A stretch of 64,000 bases of DNA, taken from the NCBI GenBank assembly GCA_964517605.1, contig CAZFCE010000001.1, positions 62,001-126,000 of the forward strand. Direction: 5' to 3'. The stretch comes from J095 sp964517605 (GTDB lineage Bacteria; Chloroflexota; Anaerolineae; 4572-78; J111). Shown one piece after another: positions 16,559-25,817 of the stretch; positions within the stretch are counted from its first letter, which is position 1, and each line of letters starts with the position of its first letter. The notes under the pieces are model-generated. The model saw only the letters and a list, made by a program, of their open reading frames with translations, did not search any database and was not told the DNA's origin. A program made the translations under genes and the position numbers.

Positions 16559-17032
16559 CTTTCTTGAATCCTCTTAAAATATGGTTGAATAGAATTTTAC
16601 CCAAGGAAATACGCGCCATATCGCAACCATTCCAGAGCGGGTGGAATCTTAGCGTCTATGGAGAATGATTGTATCCTGAGTATAGATATTGATACCGGCT
16701 TGTTAGCCAGCAAAACCTGAGTCAATCTCAATTATACCTAAAAATGTTCAGAAATTGTTAAGAAATGGTAGGGTAAATATGGAGATTTGGATAAAGGTTT
16801 GACAGCGGTAGTTAGCCCTGGTTTTGCCTCCACCGACTTTCGAACAGTTATGATTGGCTGGAATGGCGTAATCTGATCAGCAATGAAATCGCTGCTAAAA
16901 CCGTCAATAATCTGGTTCTGGCCTTCATTTTTCGCCAAATTTATGGTGATGTTATGCGGTTATTCCTCTAACCCATTATCGGTAAGCTTCGCCTGTAACT
17001 TTAATTATCCCCTGAACAATGGCGAGGTTTCA
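16559..17032. other. Gene-free divergent intergenic region
   Basis: This AT-richer stretch separates the tannase gene (minus) from the AAA operon (plus). Short open frames at 16738-16938 and 16883-17068 lack ribosome-binding sites and recognisable sequence, so I do not call them. It should carry the promoters of both neighbours; only the plus-strand one (17033) is convincing. Confidence 0.6.
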
Positions 17033-17061
17033 TTGACAACTGTCTTTAGTTATGTTATAGT
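17033..17061 (+). promoter_or_regulatory. Near-consensus promoter for the AAA ATPase operon
   Basis: A perfect TTGACA (17033-17038), a 17-bp spacer and TATAGT (17056-17061). The leader of about 60 bases contains the palindrome GTAACGTTAC (17086-17095), which could be an operator. The first gene starts at 17130 without a clear Shine-Dalgarno sequence. Confidence 0.82.
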
Positions 17062-17129
17062 CAAGTAGTTATGTTAGGTTATTATGTAACGTTACTTGGT
17101 TGGCTACCAACAGAAAAACCTATTAACCT

Positions 17130-18710
17130 ATGCAAGCCACGCAACGTGTCGAAGAACTCAATACGCTGACGCGCGCCAAGTACCCCATTATTTATATTGT
17201 ATCGTGGGAGGAGCGCCGGATTGAAGACATGCTGCGGCAGGTGGCTTTGGAACGCCGCAAAAAACTGTACGAGTGGACAATTACCAACGGCATTATGCCG
17301 CTGGATGTGGTGCAAACCCACCCCATTGACCCGGCTACCCGCGACCCGCTGACGGCGCTGGATTTTGTGGCGCACTCGCAAGAAGCGGCCATCTTTGTTT
17401 TAAAAGACTTTCACCCGTTTTTAGATAGCGACCGCAGCGGCCCGGATCATCCGGTGGTGGTCAGGCGGCTGCGCGATATTACCAACCAGCTCAAAGAGAG
17501 CCGCAAAACGCTCATTGTGCTGTCGCCAATCCTCAAATTTCCGGCGGATTTGGAAAAAGACATCACCGTGCTGGATTATTCGCTGCCCACGCTGGATGAA
17601 CTGGAGCTATCACTAGATCGGGTGGTGCGGTCGGCGCGGGAAATTGCCGGGGTGCAGCTAAAAATGACCGCCGAGGAGCGCGAGCGCACGCTCAACGCGG
17701 CGCGTGGCCTCACTTGCATTGAAGCCGAAAACGTGTTTGCCAAAAGTTTGGTGATGGATCGCAAGCTGGATTTAAAGATCATCATCGCCGAAAAAGAGCA
17801 GCTTATCAGCCGCTCCCAAATTTTGGAATACTACGAATCGGTGGAGGGGTTTGCCAACGTGGGCGGGCTGGGGTTGATTAAACAGTGGCTCAGAACGCGC
17901 GGTATGGCCTTTACCGAAAAGGCCCGGCGCTTTGGCCTGCCGCAACCCAAAGGTTTGCTGTTGCTGGGGGTGCAGGGGGCCGGTAAAAGTTTGCTGGCCA
18001 AAGCCGTGGCCAGCCAGTGGCAGTTGCCGCTGCTACGCCTGGATTTGGGCCGCGTGTTCAGCGAACTGGTTGGCTCATCGGAGCAGAATATTCGCACGGC
18101 GTTGCGGCTGGCCGAAAGCGTATCGCCCTGCGTGCTGTGGCTGGATGAAATTGAAAAGGGGCTGGCCGGAGCCAGTGGTTCCGGCAGCGCCGACGCCGGT
18201 ACTTCGGCCCGGGTGTTTGGCAGTTTGCTCACCTGGATGCAGGAGAAAACCGCGCCGGTCTTTGTGATTGGCACCGCCAACGATATTTCGGCGTTGCCAC
18301 CCGAAGTGCTGCGCAAAGGCCGGTTTGATGAAATATTTTTTGTTGATTTGCCACAATTGCAGGAACGGCGCGAAATTTTTGCCATTCACCTGGCGCGCCG
18401 GGGCCGCGATCCGCTGGAGTTTGATTTGAACCAGCTTTCGTTTGCCAGCGAAGGTTTTAGCGGCGCAGAAATTGAACAGGTGATTATTGACGGCCTGTAC
18501 GATGCCTTTGAAGGCGAACGGGATTTAACCGCCGAGGATTTGTTACGTAATCTAAAGAGCACCATTCCGTTGTCGCAAACTATGGAAAGTAAAATCACGG
18601 CGTTGCGCCAGTGGGCGCGCCAACACGCCCGCCCGGCCTCCGATCCGCCCCAGCCGCAGCCGGTGCTGCCGCGCCGCACTAACGGGCTGCGTCAAATGGA
18701 GCTTGGCTAA
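17130..18710 (+). CDS. Ycf46-like AAA family ATPase
   Basis: A 526-residue protein. The N-terminal 235 residues resemble the regulatory half of cyanobacterial and plastid Ycf46 proteins (RAKYPIIYIVSWEERRIEDML; LSPxLKFPADLEKDIxVLD). The C-terminal half is an AAA module: Walker A GVQGAGKS (280-287), Walker B VLWLDE (335-340), sensor-1 IGTAND, and the second-region GRFDE with an arginine-finger context. Relatives of this group are described in cyanobacterial CO2-uptake regulation; here the partners are different. The stop TAA shares its last A with the ATG of the next gene, so the ATPase and the membrane protein are translationally coupled. It probably acts as a hexameric remodelling enzyme at the membrane. 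Confidence 0.87.
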   Translation: MQATQRVEELNTLTRAKYPIIYIVSWEERRIEDMLRQVALERRKKLYEWTITNGIMPLDVVQTHPIDPATRDPLTALDFVAHSQEAAIFVLKDFHPFLDSDRSGPDHPVVVRRLRDITNQLKESRKTLIVLSPILKFPADLEKDITVLDYSLPTLDELELSLDRVVRSAREIAGVQLKMTAEERERTLNAARGLTCIEAENVFAKSLVMDRKLDLKIIIAEKEQLISRSQILEYYESVEGFANVGGLGLIKQWLRTRGMAFTEKARRFGLPQPKGLLLLGVQGAGKSLLAKAVASQWQLPLLRLDLGRVFSELVGSSEQNIRTALRLAESVSPCVLWLDEIEKGLAGASGSGSADAGTSARVFGSLLTWMQEKTAPVFVIGTANDISALPPEVLRKGRFDEIFFVDLPQLQERREIFAIHLARRGRDPLEFDLNQLSFASEGFSGAEIEQVIIDGLYDAFEGERDLTAEDLLRNLKSTIPLSQTMESKITALRQWARQHARPASDPPQPQPVLPRRTNGLRQMELG

Positions 18711-19807
18711 TGCTGGCGCAAACCTTGCGAGGCCCGCACAGTTTATACCGGCGCTACCAGGCCCAGCTAGAAAGCGCCTGCACCGCTGCCGGGTTTGCGG
18801 CGGTGGTAACGCTGGCGCTCAAAAACCTGGATGCCTACCCCGCCAACTGGGTGATAGTCATTGGCGTGGCCGTTGGGCTTTTGGGGGTTCGCTGGCCGCT
18901 GTTGGCGTATTCGCTGGGGGTGGTGGTGCTGATCTACCCGCTGTACACCATCAATTTGTACCTGGCGGTTTTGTTTGTGGCTGCGGCGGCGCTGGGGCAT
19001 CGCATTTTGGCGCATTATCTGGGCGCAACCGCGCTGGTGTTGGCCACGCCGCTTTTGGCCGAATATCACCTGCATTGGCTGGTGCCCATTTTGGGCGGCT
19101 TGTGGTGGGGCGGTTTGGCCGGGGCCTGGATTGGCGGGCTGGCGGCCATGTGGGGCAAATTGATTGCCGGTATGGCCGGAATGAATATTGACTGGCTGGC
19201 GCTGGCCGGGCATGCCCCCAACGCAACCATGATTGCCAGCCGGTTTCACAACGCTAATTCGCTGGATACGCTGTTGCTGTTGATTGAACCCTTTGCCGCA
19301 ACCTCAACCGTTATTTTGTATAACCTGTTGCAGGTTATCGGCTGGACAACCGCCGGCGGTTTTGTGGGCATGCTGGCCGCCCGCAAATGGGTAAAATACC
19401 ACGCGCCGTGGTCGGTGCTGGTGGTAACGGCGGGCGGCGGGCTGATTTTGCTGGCCACCCATGTGGTTTTGCCGTACTGGCTTACCGAGGCGGTTCCCAA
19501 AGCGGTGCTGGCCGCCTACGATCCGGCGGCGTCGCTGTTTTCATTGATGATGGTGATTATTGTGGGCACTACCGTGTACAGCCTGCGCGAATCGCTGGAT
19601 TTGCCGGTAGCGCCGCCGCGCCTGTTTCAGCGGGTTCCCCAGCGCGGGTTGGGGTTGTTTGGTTCACCCAAACCCAAACAACCGGTCACTATCAACCGCG
19701 AACCGGATCGGCCCCGCCAACCGGTGCGCGTACCCAAACAAAGCGAATTACCGGAGTGGGAACCTCCGGCCAACGATACCGGCTTAATTATGCTTGAAAT
19801 AGATTGA
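18710..19807 (+). CDS. Polytopic membrane protein of unknown function
   Basis: A 365-residue protein with about eight to ten hydrophobic segments from residue 22 to 290, an Asn/His-bearing loop (about 165-185) and a cytoplasm-like tail rich in Pro, Arg and Lys (about 300-365). I recognise no family. The start ATG overlaps the AAA ATPase stop (TAATG) and the next gene starts 10 bases after its stop, which places it between an ATPase and an Ig-like surface protein. That context suggests it is the membrane platform of a three-part complex; this is inference. Confidence 0.8.
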   Translation: MLAQTLRGPHSLYRRYQAQLESACTAAGFAAVVTLALKNLDAYPANWVIVIGVAVGLLGVRWPLLAYSLGVVVLIYPLYTINLYLAVLFVAAAALGHRILAHYLGATALVLATPLLAEYHLHWLVPILGGLWWGGLAGAWIGGLAAMWGKLIAGMAGMNIDWLALAGHAPNATMIASRFHNANSLDTLLLLIEPFAATSTVILYNLLQVIGWTTAGGFVGMLAARKWVKYHAPWSVLVVTAGGGLILLATHVVLPYWLTEAVPKAVLAAYDPAASLFSLMMVIIVGTTVYSLRESLDLPVAPPRLFQRVPQRGLGLFGSPKPKQPVTINREPDRPRQPVRVPKQSELPEWEPPANDTGLIMLEID

Positions 19808-19817
19808 TAACCGGGCC

Positions 19818-21596
19818 ATGACCACAAGATTTCAGCAATTGGACACAGACAAACAAAAAGTCCAACGCCGCGCCACCAGCAAGGGGCTGAGTTTTGGCCC
19901 GCTGGCCACGGTTATTACCGTTGGCACCGTGGCCGTGTTACTGGGCGTAACCTTTATTGGCGATTGGCTGCGCACGCCCAAAGTCTCCGCCGAGGTGTCG
20001 CCTACCATCATTTCGCCCAACGGCGATCTGGCCCAGGATTCCACCAATTTTAGCTACACCCTCAATGAGGATGCCGAAGTTACCATCAACGTGTTCGACG
20101 CCGGTAATGCTCTGGTGCGCACCCTCAAATCCAACGAATTTCAAACCCGCGGCCAGCACGTAACCGTTTGGGACGGCAAGGACAACGTGGGCCAACCGGT
20201 GGGCGATGGCCGTTACCGGCTGGACGTAACCGCCAAAGGCACCATGCGCGCCGGCACGCAAAGCGCCACGGTGTTGGTTGATACCGCGCCGCCCACGCTC
20301 CGGCTGGCCAACCTCAATGAAGTTAACCGGGTGCGCGACGCCAACCTGTCGGTTGAAGGCATTACCGACCCCGACGCCGTGGTGCAGGTGCGCGGTGACC
20401 CCGCCACCATTCCGGTTAGCGCCGACGGCCATTTTAACTTTAAACGGCAATTGCTGGAAGGCTCTAATAAAGTTGAGGTGCTGGCTACCGACCCCGCCGG
20501 TAATACGGCATCGGTTTCGCGTGAGCTGATTTTAGTTACGCAGCCGCCGCAAGTAACCGTAACCAGCCCCGCCAACGGCGTGTGGACAAAAGACAGCATG
20601 GTTGTGGTAGCGGGCACCGCGCCGGCGGGCACTTCCATCAAAATAAACGGCCAGTCCGCCACGGTTAATGCCGATGGCCGGTTTGAGCGCGAAGTAATTT
20701 TGCAAGAAGGCGAAAATGTGCTTAAAGTGGCCGCCACCGACGACGTGGGCAACGTTACCACTCAGGAAGTGATTGCGCGACGCAAATCCACCGCGCCGCC
20801 GCTCAGCGTTAATGTGGAAAACGGGCAATCGTTCCAGCAGGCCGACGTGCAGATTATCGGCAAAACCGAACCCGGCGCAACGGTGCTGGTGGGCGGGCAA
20901 ACCGTGGCGGTCAGCTCGCTGGGCGAGTTTCAAACCAACGTAAAGCTGCTCAACGGCGATAATTTACTGGATGTCACAACGCAGGATCAGGCCGGCAACG
21001 CCACCCGGTTGCAGCGCCGGATTCGTTACAACGTTACCGCCCCCGAAGCGGAACTGGCCCGCGTGGCCCGCAACCTGCCGGATTTATCCACCTATTTTGT
21101 GCCGGTGCTGGTTTCTTTGCCGGTGCTGCTGATTTTGGCCTACTGGCTCACCCGGCCGGTGTCGCTGGTGGTTTCGGCGGATGGCGGCAGTTTTCAGCCG
21201 GGCATGCCCGAAGAAGGGCGGTTTATGCGCCTGTCTATTGACCTTTCTAAAGCGGCGCGCACCACGGTCGAAATCAAAGACCGGCGCGGTAACACTGTGG
21301 CCACACTGCTGCACCGGCGGCATCGCGGTGGCGGGTTGCACACCCTGCATTGGGACGGTTACGATGATTTTGGCCGGGTGGTTGCGCCCGGCGCGTACAC
21401 GGTTGAGGCCAGCGCCAGCACTACCGGCGGCAGCGTCAAAGGCACACTGAATATTGAGGTGCAAGAAGACCGCGCCGTTCACCGCCAGTATTTGCGCAAC
21501 GCGCCTTCTTCTCAGGATGAAGAAACCACGCTCAACCGCCCCGGCGTTCGCGCTACCCGCGCCGGCACTTCCGGCGGCTCCTCGCGCCGGCGGTAA
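19818..21596 (+). CDS. Two-TM protein with Ig-like and FlgD-like domains
   Basis: A 592-residue protein. A membrane segment lies at about 30-50, followed by a FlgD-type Ig-like domain (SPTIISPNGDLAQDSTNFSY, ending VWDGKDNVGQPVGDGRYRL). Three further beta-sandwich modules with GTxPxGxxVxxNGxxxxVxxxGxF and EGxNxxxVxATDxxGN patterns span about 160-395 and resemble the Glucodextranase-B type. A second membrane segment (about 420-440) is followed by another FlgD-like domain (VVATL.., LHWDGYDDFGRVV) and an Arg/Ser-rich tail. The middle should be extracytoplasmic and the last FlgD-like domain cytoplasmic, an unusual place for such a fold. The gene is the last in its operon, ended by a hairpin at 21639-21680. 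Confidence 0.82.
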   Translation: MTTRFQQLDTDKQKVQRRATSKGLSFGPLATVITVGTVAVLLGVTFIGDWLRTPKVSAEVSPTIISPNGDLAQDSTNFSYTLNEDAEVTINVFDAGNALVRTLKSNEFQTRGQHVTVWDGKDNVGQPVGDGRYRLDVTAKGTMRAGTQSATVLVDTAPPTLRLANLNEVNRVRDANLSVEGITDPDAVVQVRGDPATIPVSADGHFNFKRQLLEGSNKVEVLATDPAGNTASVSRELILVTQPPQVTVTSPANGVWTKDSMVVVAGTAPAGTSIKINGQSATVNADGRFEREVILQEGENVLKVAATDDVGNVTTQEVIARRKSTAPPLSVNVENGQSFQQADVQIIGKTEPGATVLVGGQTVAVSSLGEFQTNVKLLNGDNLLDVTTQDQAGNATRLQRRIRYNVTAPEAELARVARNLPDLSTYFVPVLVSLPVLLILAYWLTRPVSLVVSADGGSFQPGMPEEGRFMRLSIDLSKAARTTVEIKDRRGNTVATLLHRRHRGGGLHTLHWDGYDDFGRVVAPGAYTVEASASTTGGSVKGTLNIEVQEDRAVHRQYLRNAPSSQDEETTLNRPGVRATRAGTSGGSSRRR

Positions 21597-21638
21597 TTAT
21601 CCGTTTTTCTTCAATTTGATAATTGGGATTGCCATTTC

Positions 21639-21680
21639 GCCCTTTTTTACCGGGTTCAAGGTAAAAAGGGGCATTTTTTT
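21639..21680 (+). terminator. Intrinsic terminator of the AAA operon
   Basis: GCCCTTTTTTACC (21639-21651) pairs, with one mismatch, with GGTAAAAAGGGGC (21660-21672) and is followed by seven T (21674-21680). It lies 40 bases after the operon's last stop and before the convergent kinase gene. Confidence 0.75.
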
Positions 21681-21717
21681 GTGTGCCGATTGGCCACAAA
21701 CGCGAAGGTTGCCGTTA

Positions 21718-24700
21718 CTATGAGTGCAGTATGCGCTGGATGGCCTGCGCCAATGTTTTAAGATGGAGCGGCTTTTGCAGCCAGTCAATGTTGCCTTCGG
21801 CGATAAATTGCTTGTTATCGTTTTGCATGGGGTAGCCGGTAATGGCAATAATTCTAACTGCCGGGTTTTGAGCACGCAGGGCCATAATCAATTCGGCGCC
21901 GCCCATTTTGGGCATGGTTATATCGGTGAGCACCACGGCAATGTTGTGTTGGTGTTGCTGGTAAATGCTGATGGCCTCGTAACCGTTGGTGGCGGTTAAA
22001 GCCCGGTAGCCCAGGTAGCCCAACATGGTTGTGCCAATTTCCAACACGGTGTGGTCATCTTCTACCATTAAAATCAGTTGATTTGCGCCCCGTGGTATGG
22101 TTAAAGCCGGGGCCGGCAAAGCGGCGGTTGGGGCGGCGGTGGGCTGCGGTTGAAGATAAATTAAAAACGTGGTGCCCGCTTCGGGCCGGCTTTGCACCTG
22201 GATGAAGCCCTCGTGTTGTTTGATAATGCCGTACACCTGGGCCAGCCCCAGCCCGGTACCTTTGCCCACCTCTTTGGTGGTAAAAAACGGCTCAAAAATC
22301 TGCTCCTGGTTTTCCTGCGGAATCCCCACACCGGTATCGGCAATGGTAAGCAGCACCCACGGCCCGTAAGTCATTCTGGGGAAGGGCGGCGGCACGCCCG
22401 CCGAAAATTCGGCGTGAGCCAGGCCAAAGGCGAGCGTGCCGCCGGCGGGCATGGCGTCGCGGGCGTTTACCGCCAGGTTGGTGAGTACCTGCTGCATCTG
22501 GTTTAAATCGGCGGTGATAACATATTCGCCCGGCGGCGCATCAAAATTAATGACAATGTTTTCGGGCAGGGTGCGTTCCAGCAGTTTGATGGTTTCCTTA
22601 ACAAACGGAACCAAATCCAGCGGGTGTTTTTCGGTGATGGTTTGCCGGCTAAAATCAAGAATCTGGCGCACCAAATGGGCGGCCCGGTGGCCCTGTTTGG
22701 TAATTCGCTCGGCGTCGTCGCGCAAATCGGGCAGCAGCCGTGGGTCGGCCAGTAGTAATTCGGCGTAGCCAATAATGCCGGTGAGAATGTTGTTAAAATC
22801 GTGGGCAATGCCGGCGGCCAACTGCCCTACGGCGGCCAATCGCTCTTGCTGTTGGGCGCGTTTCTGGTTAAGCCGGTCCTCGGTTACATCGCGGATGACC
22901 AGCGTCCAGCCGCCGGCTTCCGGCCCGGAGAACACCGGGTTGGCATCAATTTCAAACATCTGGTTGGTTTCGGCTTCGGTTTCTACCAGATAGGGCGCGT
23001 CGGCGGTGGCCGAAGCCACAATGGTTTCAATGGGGTGCCGGCCAATGGCGGCCAGTTTGCCGCCCACTTTTAGGTGCGGCAGCAAGCTTTTGGCGGTTTG
23101 GTTGGTAAAGGCAATCCGGTAATCCGCATTGAGCAAAATGATGCCGTTGGGCAGATCGCGGATAATGTTTTCCAGCCGTTGGAGTTCGGCGGCCAGCAGT
23201 AGTTGCAGCCGCCGGATGGTGGCGGCGGCTTGGTCGGCAATGGTTTGCAGTAGCCGGGCGTGTTCGGCGCTAAAATCGGTTTCGGTGGGGCTAACAACCA
23301 GCAGCGCACCCACGGTTTCGTGTTCTACCACCAGGGTTGCGCTCAATACCGCGCCCGGTTGATCCGGCATCACCGGCTCGGCCAGCGGTGGAAGATGTTG
23401 AACTTTTAAATATTTCGGAGTAATGGCAACCTGGGCCTGGAGTAAATTTTTAATTTGATCGCCAATGGCGGGCGGCAGGTCATCCGGGCCGGGCAGCAGC
23501 ATGGTGCCGGCCCCTTCGGTGATGAGTAACCCGGCGGCAAAACTGTGCGGAATGGCTTGCCGCAGGTGTTTAATGGCCAAATGCAGCACATCGTTAAATT
23601 GATGGGCTTGGCTGAGCGCCTGGGTTAGCTCGTACAGGGTTTGCAACTCAAAGGTGCGTTTGGCCACCCGGCTTTCCAGTTCGGCGGCGTATTGCTGGGT
23701 TTGGTTGTACAGCCGCGCGTTTTCAATGGCGATGGCCGCCTGGTCGGCCAAAAGCTCAAACGCCCGGAGTTCCGGTTGAGACCAAGCGTGCGCCGAATGG
23801 CGCGAGATGGTCATGACGCCCACAATCTGCGCGCCGATTTTTAGTGGCGTGCCCATGATTGAGCCTTCCCAGTCGGGTGGCGCATCCGTAAACAGCGGGT
23901 GATTTTTCATGTTAGCCACCGCAATGGTACGCGCTTCGCGGGCAATCGTATACGTTAACCCGGTTGGCCGGGGCGAGGCAAACGGCACGCCGGAACGGCC
24001 ATCCGCTAAAATAGAGGCGGCATAGGTTAGCGCATCATCTTTATATAAAAAGATATGGGCGTTTTGGGCATCGGGGGTGAGTTGAAAGGCGGTTTCAAGA
24101 ATGGTGTTAAAAACGGCGTCAAGCTTTAGTTTGGCGGTGATGCCCAGCGTGGCCTGCCGCACGGCTTCCAGTTCGGCCACCCGTTGGGTAACAGCTTCAA
24201 ACAAACGGGCGTTTTCCAGAGCCAGCGCCGCCTGGCTGGTAAAAATTTCCAACCGTTCCAGGTGTTCGGGCTGGTAAAAGTTTGGCTCAAATTTATCAAG
24301 GGTAAAAATAGCCAGCACCTTGTCATGGGAAACGATGGGCGCACCGGCCCATGACCGGATGGGGTGAGCGACAAGAAAATTTCCCCACTCAGTTTCGGTT
24401 TGGATATCGGTGATGATGTGCGGGCGGCGGGTTTCTACCAGTAATTTTACATAATGGGTAGTTGGAATATCAAGCACCAGTTGCGCCATGTGCGCGGCCA
24501 TTTCCGGGCCAAAACCTCTGGTGCGGGCCATGCGGGCTTCGTTGTGGTCAATCAGCATAATGTTGGCAGAGTCATACGGCACAATGTTGCCAACGTGATC
24601 CAGCAGCCGGTCCAGCAGCGTTTCCTGGTTGAGGGTGCTGGTAAGGGCCAGTCCGGCCTGGCGCATGGCCTCGGAAAATTGGCGCTGCTGCTGTTCGGCC

Positions 24701-25659
24701 AGCAGCCGGCGCTCGCGTTCCTGTTCGGTTTGTTTGCGGGTGGTGGTATCAAGGCCGATGGCCACAACAAACGTGGCAGCGTTGGCGGCGTTCATGCCGG
24801 TAAAAGACCAGTCAATAACCCGCTCCTGGCCGGTTGGGGTGAGCAGGTTTAATTCGTATTGAAAGGGTTGGTGGGTTTGGATTAACGTTTGGAACTTGTA
24901 TTTTAGCAACGTTTGTTCCGGCGGCGGCGCGAGCACATCCCAAAATGGCTGGTTGTAAACCTGGGCCAGAGCAAAGCCGGTGGTGGCGCTGCTGGCTTGG
25001 TTAAACCGGATAATCCGGCCATCGGCGGCCAGCACCATAACCAGCGCCCCGGCCCGATCCATGACATCCGAGATAAAAATGTAATTGGCCTGCTGCGAGT
25101 GGAGTTCGGTTTCCAGGTAATGCACCAGGTAATGAATAGACGCAATGGCAATGGCGCAGACCAAAACAAAGCCCAACGCCACCGTAAACCAGGTTGACAG
25201 GCCGGATTGCGAATAGATTTTTTGGAGCGGAAATTCATAACCCAGAAAAACGTTAAACCAGGCAATCAGGCTGGAAGTAATGATGCTAACCCAAAACGCA
25301 AGCAAGCCATAGCGCGTATTGAGTAATGTGGTGGTGAGAATGATCAGGGTTAGTAAAAATACGGCGCCATTGCCCCACAACCCAAACAGTAACAGGTCGG
25401 CGGTGCTAAAAAGATAAACCAGCGCCAATAGTGCGCCGGTTCTGCGCATAAAACTCAGGCCGGGACACAACGTAATTCCGCACAAACAACTAAACGTTAT
25501 GCCGTAAAACAGCAACAACAATGGCAGATCATTTACAATGGCCGAAATGCTGGCAAAAATTAGCGCCACCACACTGGCAACCAGCAGAGCGGAGATGATT
25601 CGGTTGAGTAATTGCTCGCGCCAATGCCTGGGGTGAGGAGAAATATTAAAAACCCCCAT
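21718..25659 (-). CDS. Membrane hybrid histidine kinase (PAS-GAF-GAF-GAF-PAS-HK-REC)
   Basis: A 1313-residue kinase. The ATG at 25659 is preferred to a GTG at 25668 because AAGGTG, which contains that GTG, lies at ribosome-binding distance from the ATG. Order: five or six membrane segments (about 20-185), a PAS domain (about 200-320), three GAF-like domains (about 345-500, 520-670, 700-840), a second PAS (about 860-930), a HisKA with H953 in GIAHDFNN, an HATPase with N and G boxes (VNARDAMP, DTGVGI, GKGTGLGL) and a C-terminal receiver with D1246 in VLTDITMPKMGG. The HDFNN form belongs to the NtrB-like HisKA type. It is next to the chemotaxis genes but separated by a terminator. Ligand unknown. 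Confidence 0.9.
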   Translation of the reverse strand: MGVFNISPHPRHWREQLLNRIISALLVASVVALIFASISAIVNDLPLLLLFYGITFSCLCGITLCPGLSFMRRTGALLALVYLFSTADLLLFGLWGNGAVFLLTLIILTTTLLNTRYGLLAFWVSIITSSLIAWFNVFLGYEFPLQKIYSQSGLSTWFTVALGFVLVCAIAIASIHYLVHYLETELHSQQANYIFISDVMDRAGALVMVLAADGRIIRFNQASSATTGFALAQVYNQPFWDVLAPPPEQTLLKYKFQTLIQTHQPFQYELNLLTPTGQERVIDWSFTGMNAANAATFVVAIGLDTTTRKQTEQERERRLLAEQQQRQFSEAMRQAGLALTSTLNQETLLDRLLDHVGNIVPYDSANIMLIDHNEARMARTRGFGPEMAAHMAQLVLDIPTTHYVKLLVETRRPHIITDIQTETEWGNFLVAHPIRSWAGAPIVSHDKVLAIFTLDKFEPNFYQPEHLERLEIFTSQAALALENARLFEAVTQRVAELEAVRQATLGITAKLKLDAVFNTILETAFQLTPDAQNAHIFLYKDDALTYAASILADGRSGVPFASPRPTGLTYTIAREARTIAVANMKNHPLFTDAPPDWEGSIMGTPLKIGAQIVGVMTISRHSAHAWSQPELRAFELLADQAAIAIENARLYNQTQQYAAELESRVAKRTFELQTLYELTQALSQAHQFNDVLHLAIKHLRQAIPHSFAAGLLITEGAGTMLLPGPDDLPPAIGDQIKNLLQAQVAITPKYLKVQHLPPLAEPVMPDQPGAVLSATLVVEHETVGALLVVSPTETDFSAEHARLLQTIADQAAATIRRLQLLLAAELQRLENIIRDLPNGIILLNADYRIAFTNQTAKSLLPHLKVGGKLAAIGRHPIETIVASATADAPYLVETEAETNQMFEIDANPVFSGPEAGGWTLVIRDVTEDRLNQKRAQQQERLAAVGQLAAGIAHDFNNILTGIIGYAELLLADPRLLPDLRDDAERITKQGHRAAHLVRQILDFSRQTITEKHPLDLVPFVKETIKLLERTLPENIVINFDAPPGEYVITADLNQMQQVLTNLAVNARDAMPAGGTLAFGLAHAEFSAGVPPPFPRMTYGPWVLLTIADTGVGIPQENQEQIFEPFFTTKEVGKGTGLGLAQVYGIIKQHEGFIQVQSRPEAGTTFLIYLQPQPTAAPTAALPAPALTIPRGANQLILMVEDDHTVLEIGTTMLGYLGYRALTATNGYEAISIYQQHQHNIAVVLTDITMPKMGGAELIMALRAQNPAVRIIAITGYPMQNDNKQFIAEGNIDWLQKPLHLKTLAQAIQRILHS

Positions 25660-25759
25660 TAAATTCACCTTGGTCTGGTTTGTTGTCAGCCCGCCGACAC
25701 GGTTTTATTATAAAGATAACATTGCCGGCTGACAATAGACCGGCAATGCCATTGGCTGG

Positions 25760-25798
25760 AAAAACAAAAAGAGCTGATGACCAGCTCTTTTTGTTTTT
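25760..25798 (-). terminator. Intrinsic terminator after the first chemoreceptor
   Basis: AAAAACAAAAAGAGCTG (25760-25776) and CAGCTCTTTTTGTTTTT (25782-25798) make a 17-bp perfect stem with a 5-nt loop. U-rich on both strands. It ends the transcript of the gene at 25818-28256 and isolates the downstream kinase. Confidence 0.85.
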
Positions 25799-25817
25799 AG
25801 CCGTACTTTGGCGGCAA

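Noticed and set aside
16738..17068. Two small open frames in the tannase-AAA intergenic region
   Set aside because: No ribosome-binding sites, no recognisable sequence, and one overlaps the AAA operon promoter.
16559..17129. tRNA or other small RNA gene
   Set aside because: No cloverleaf or conserved T-loop was seen here or in the other intergenic stretches.
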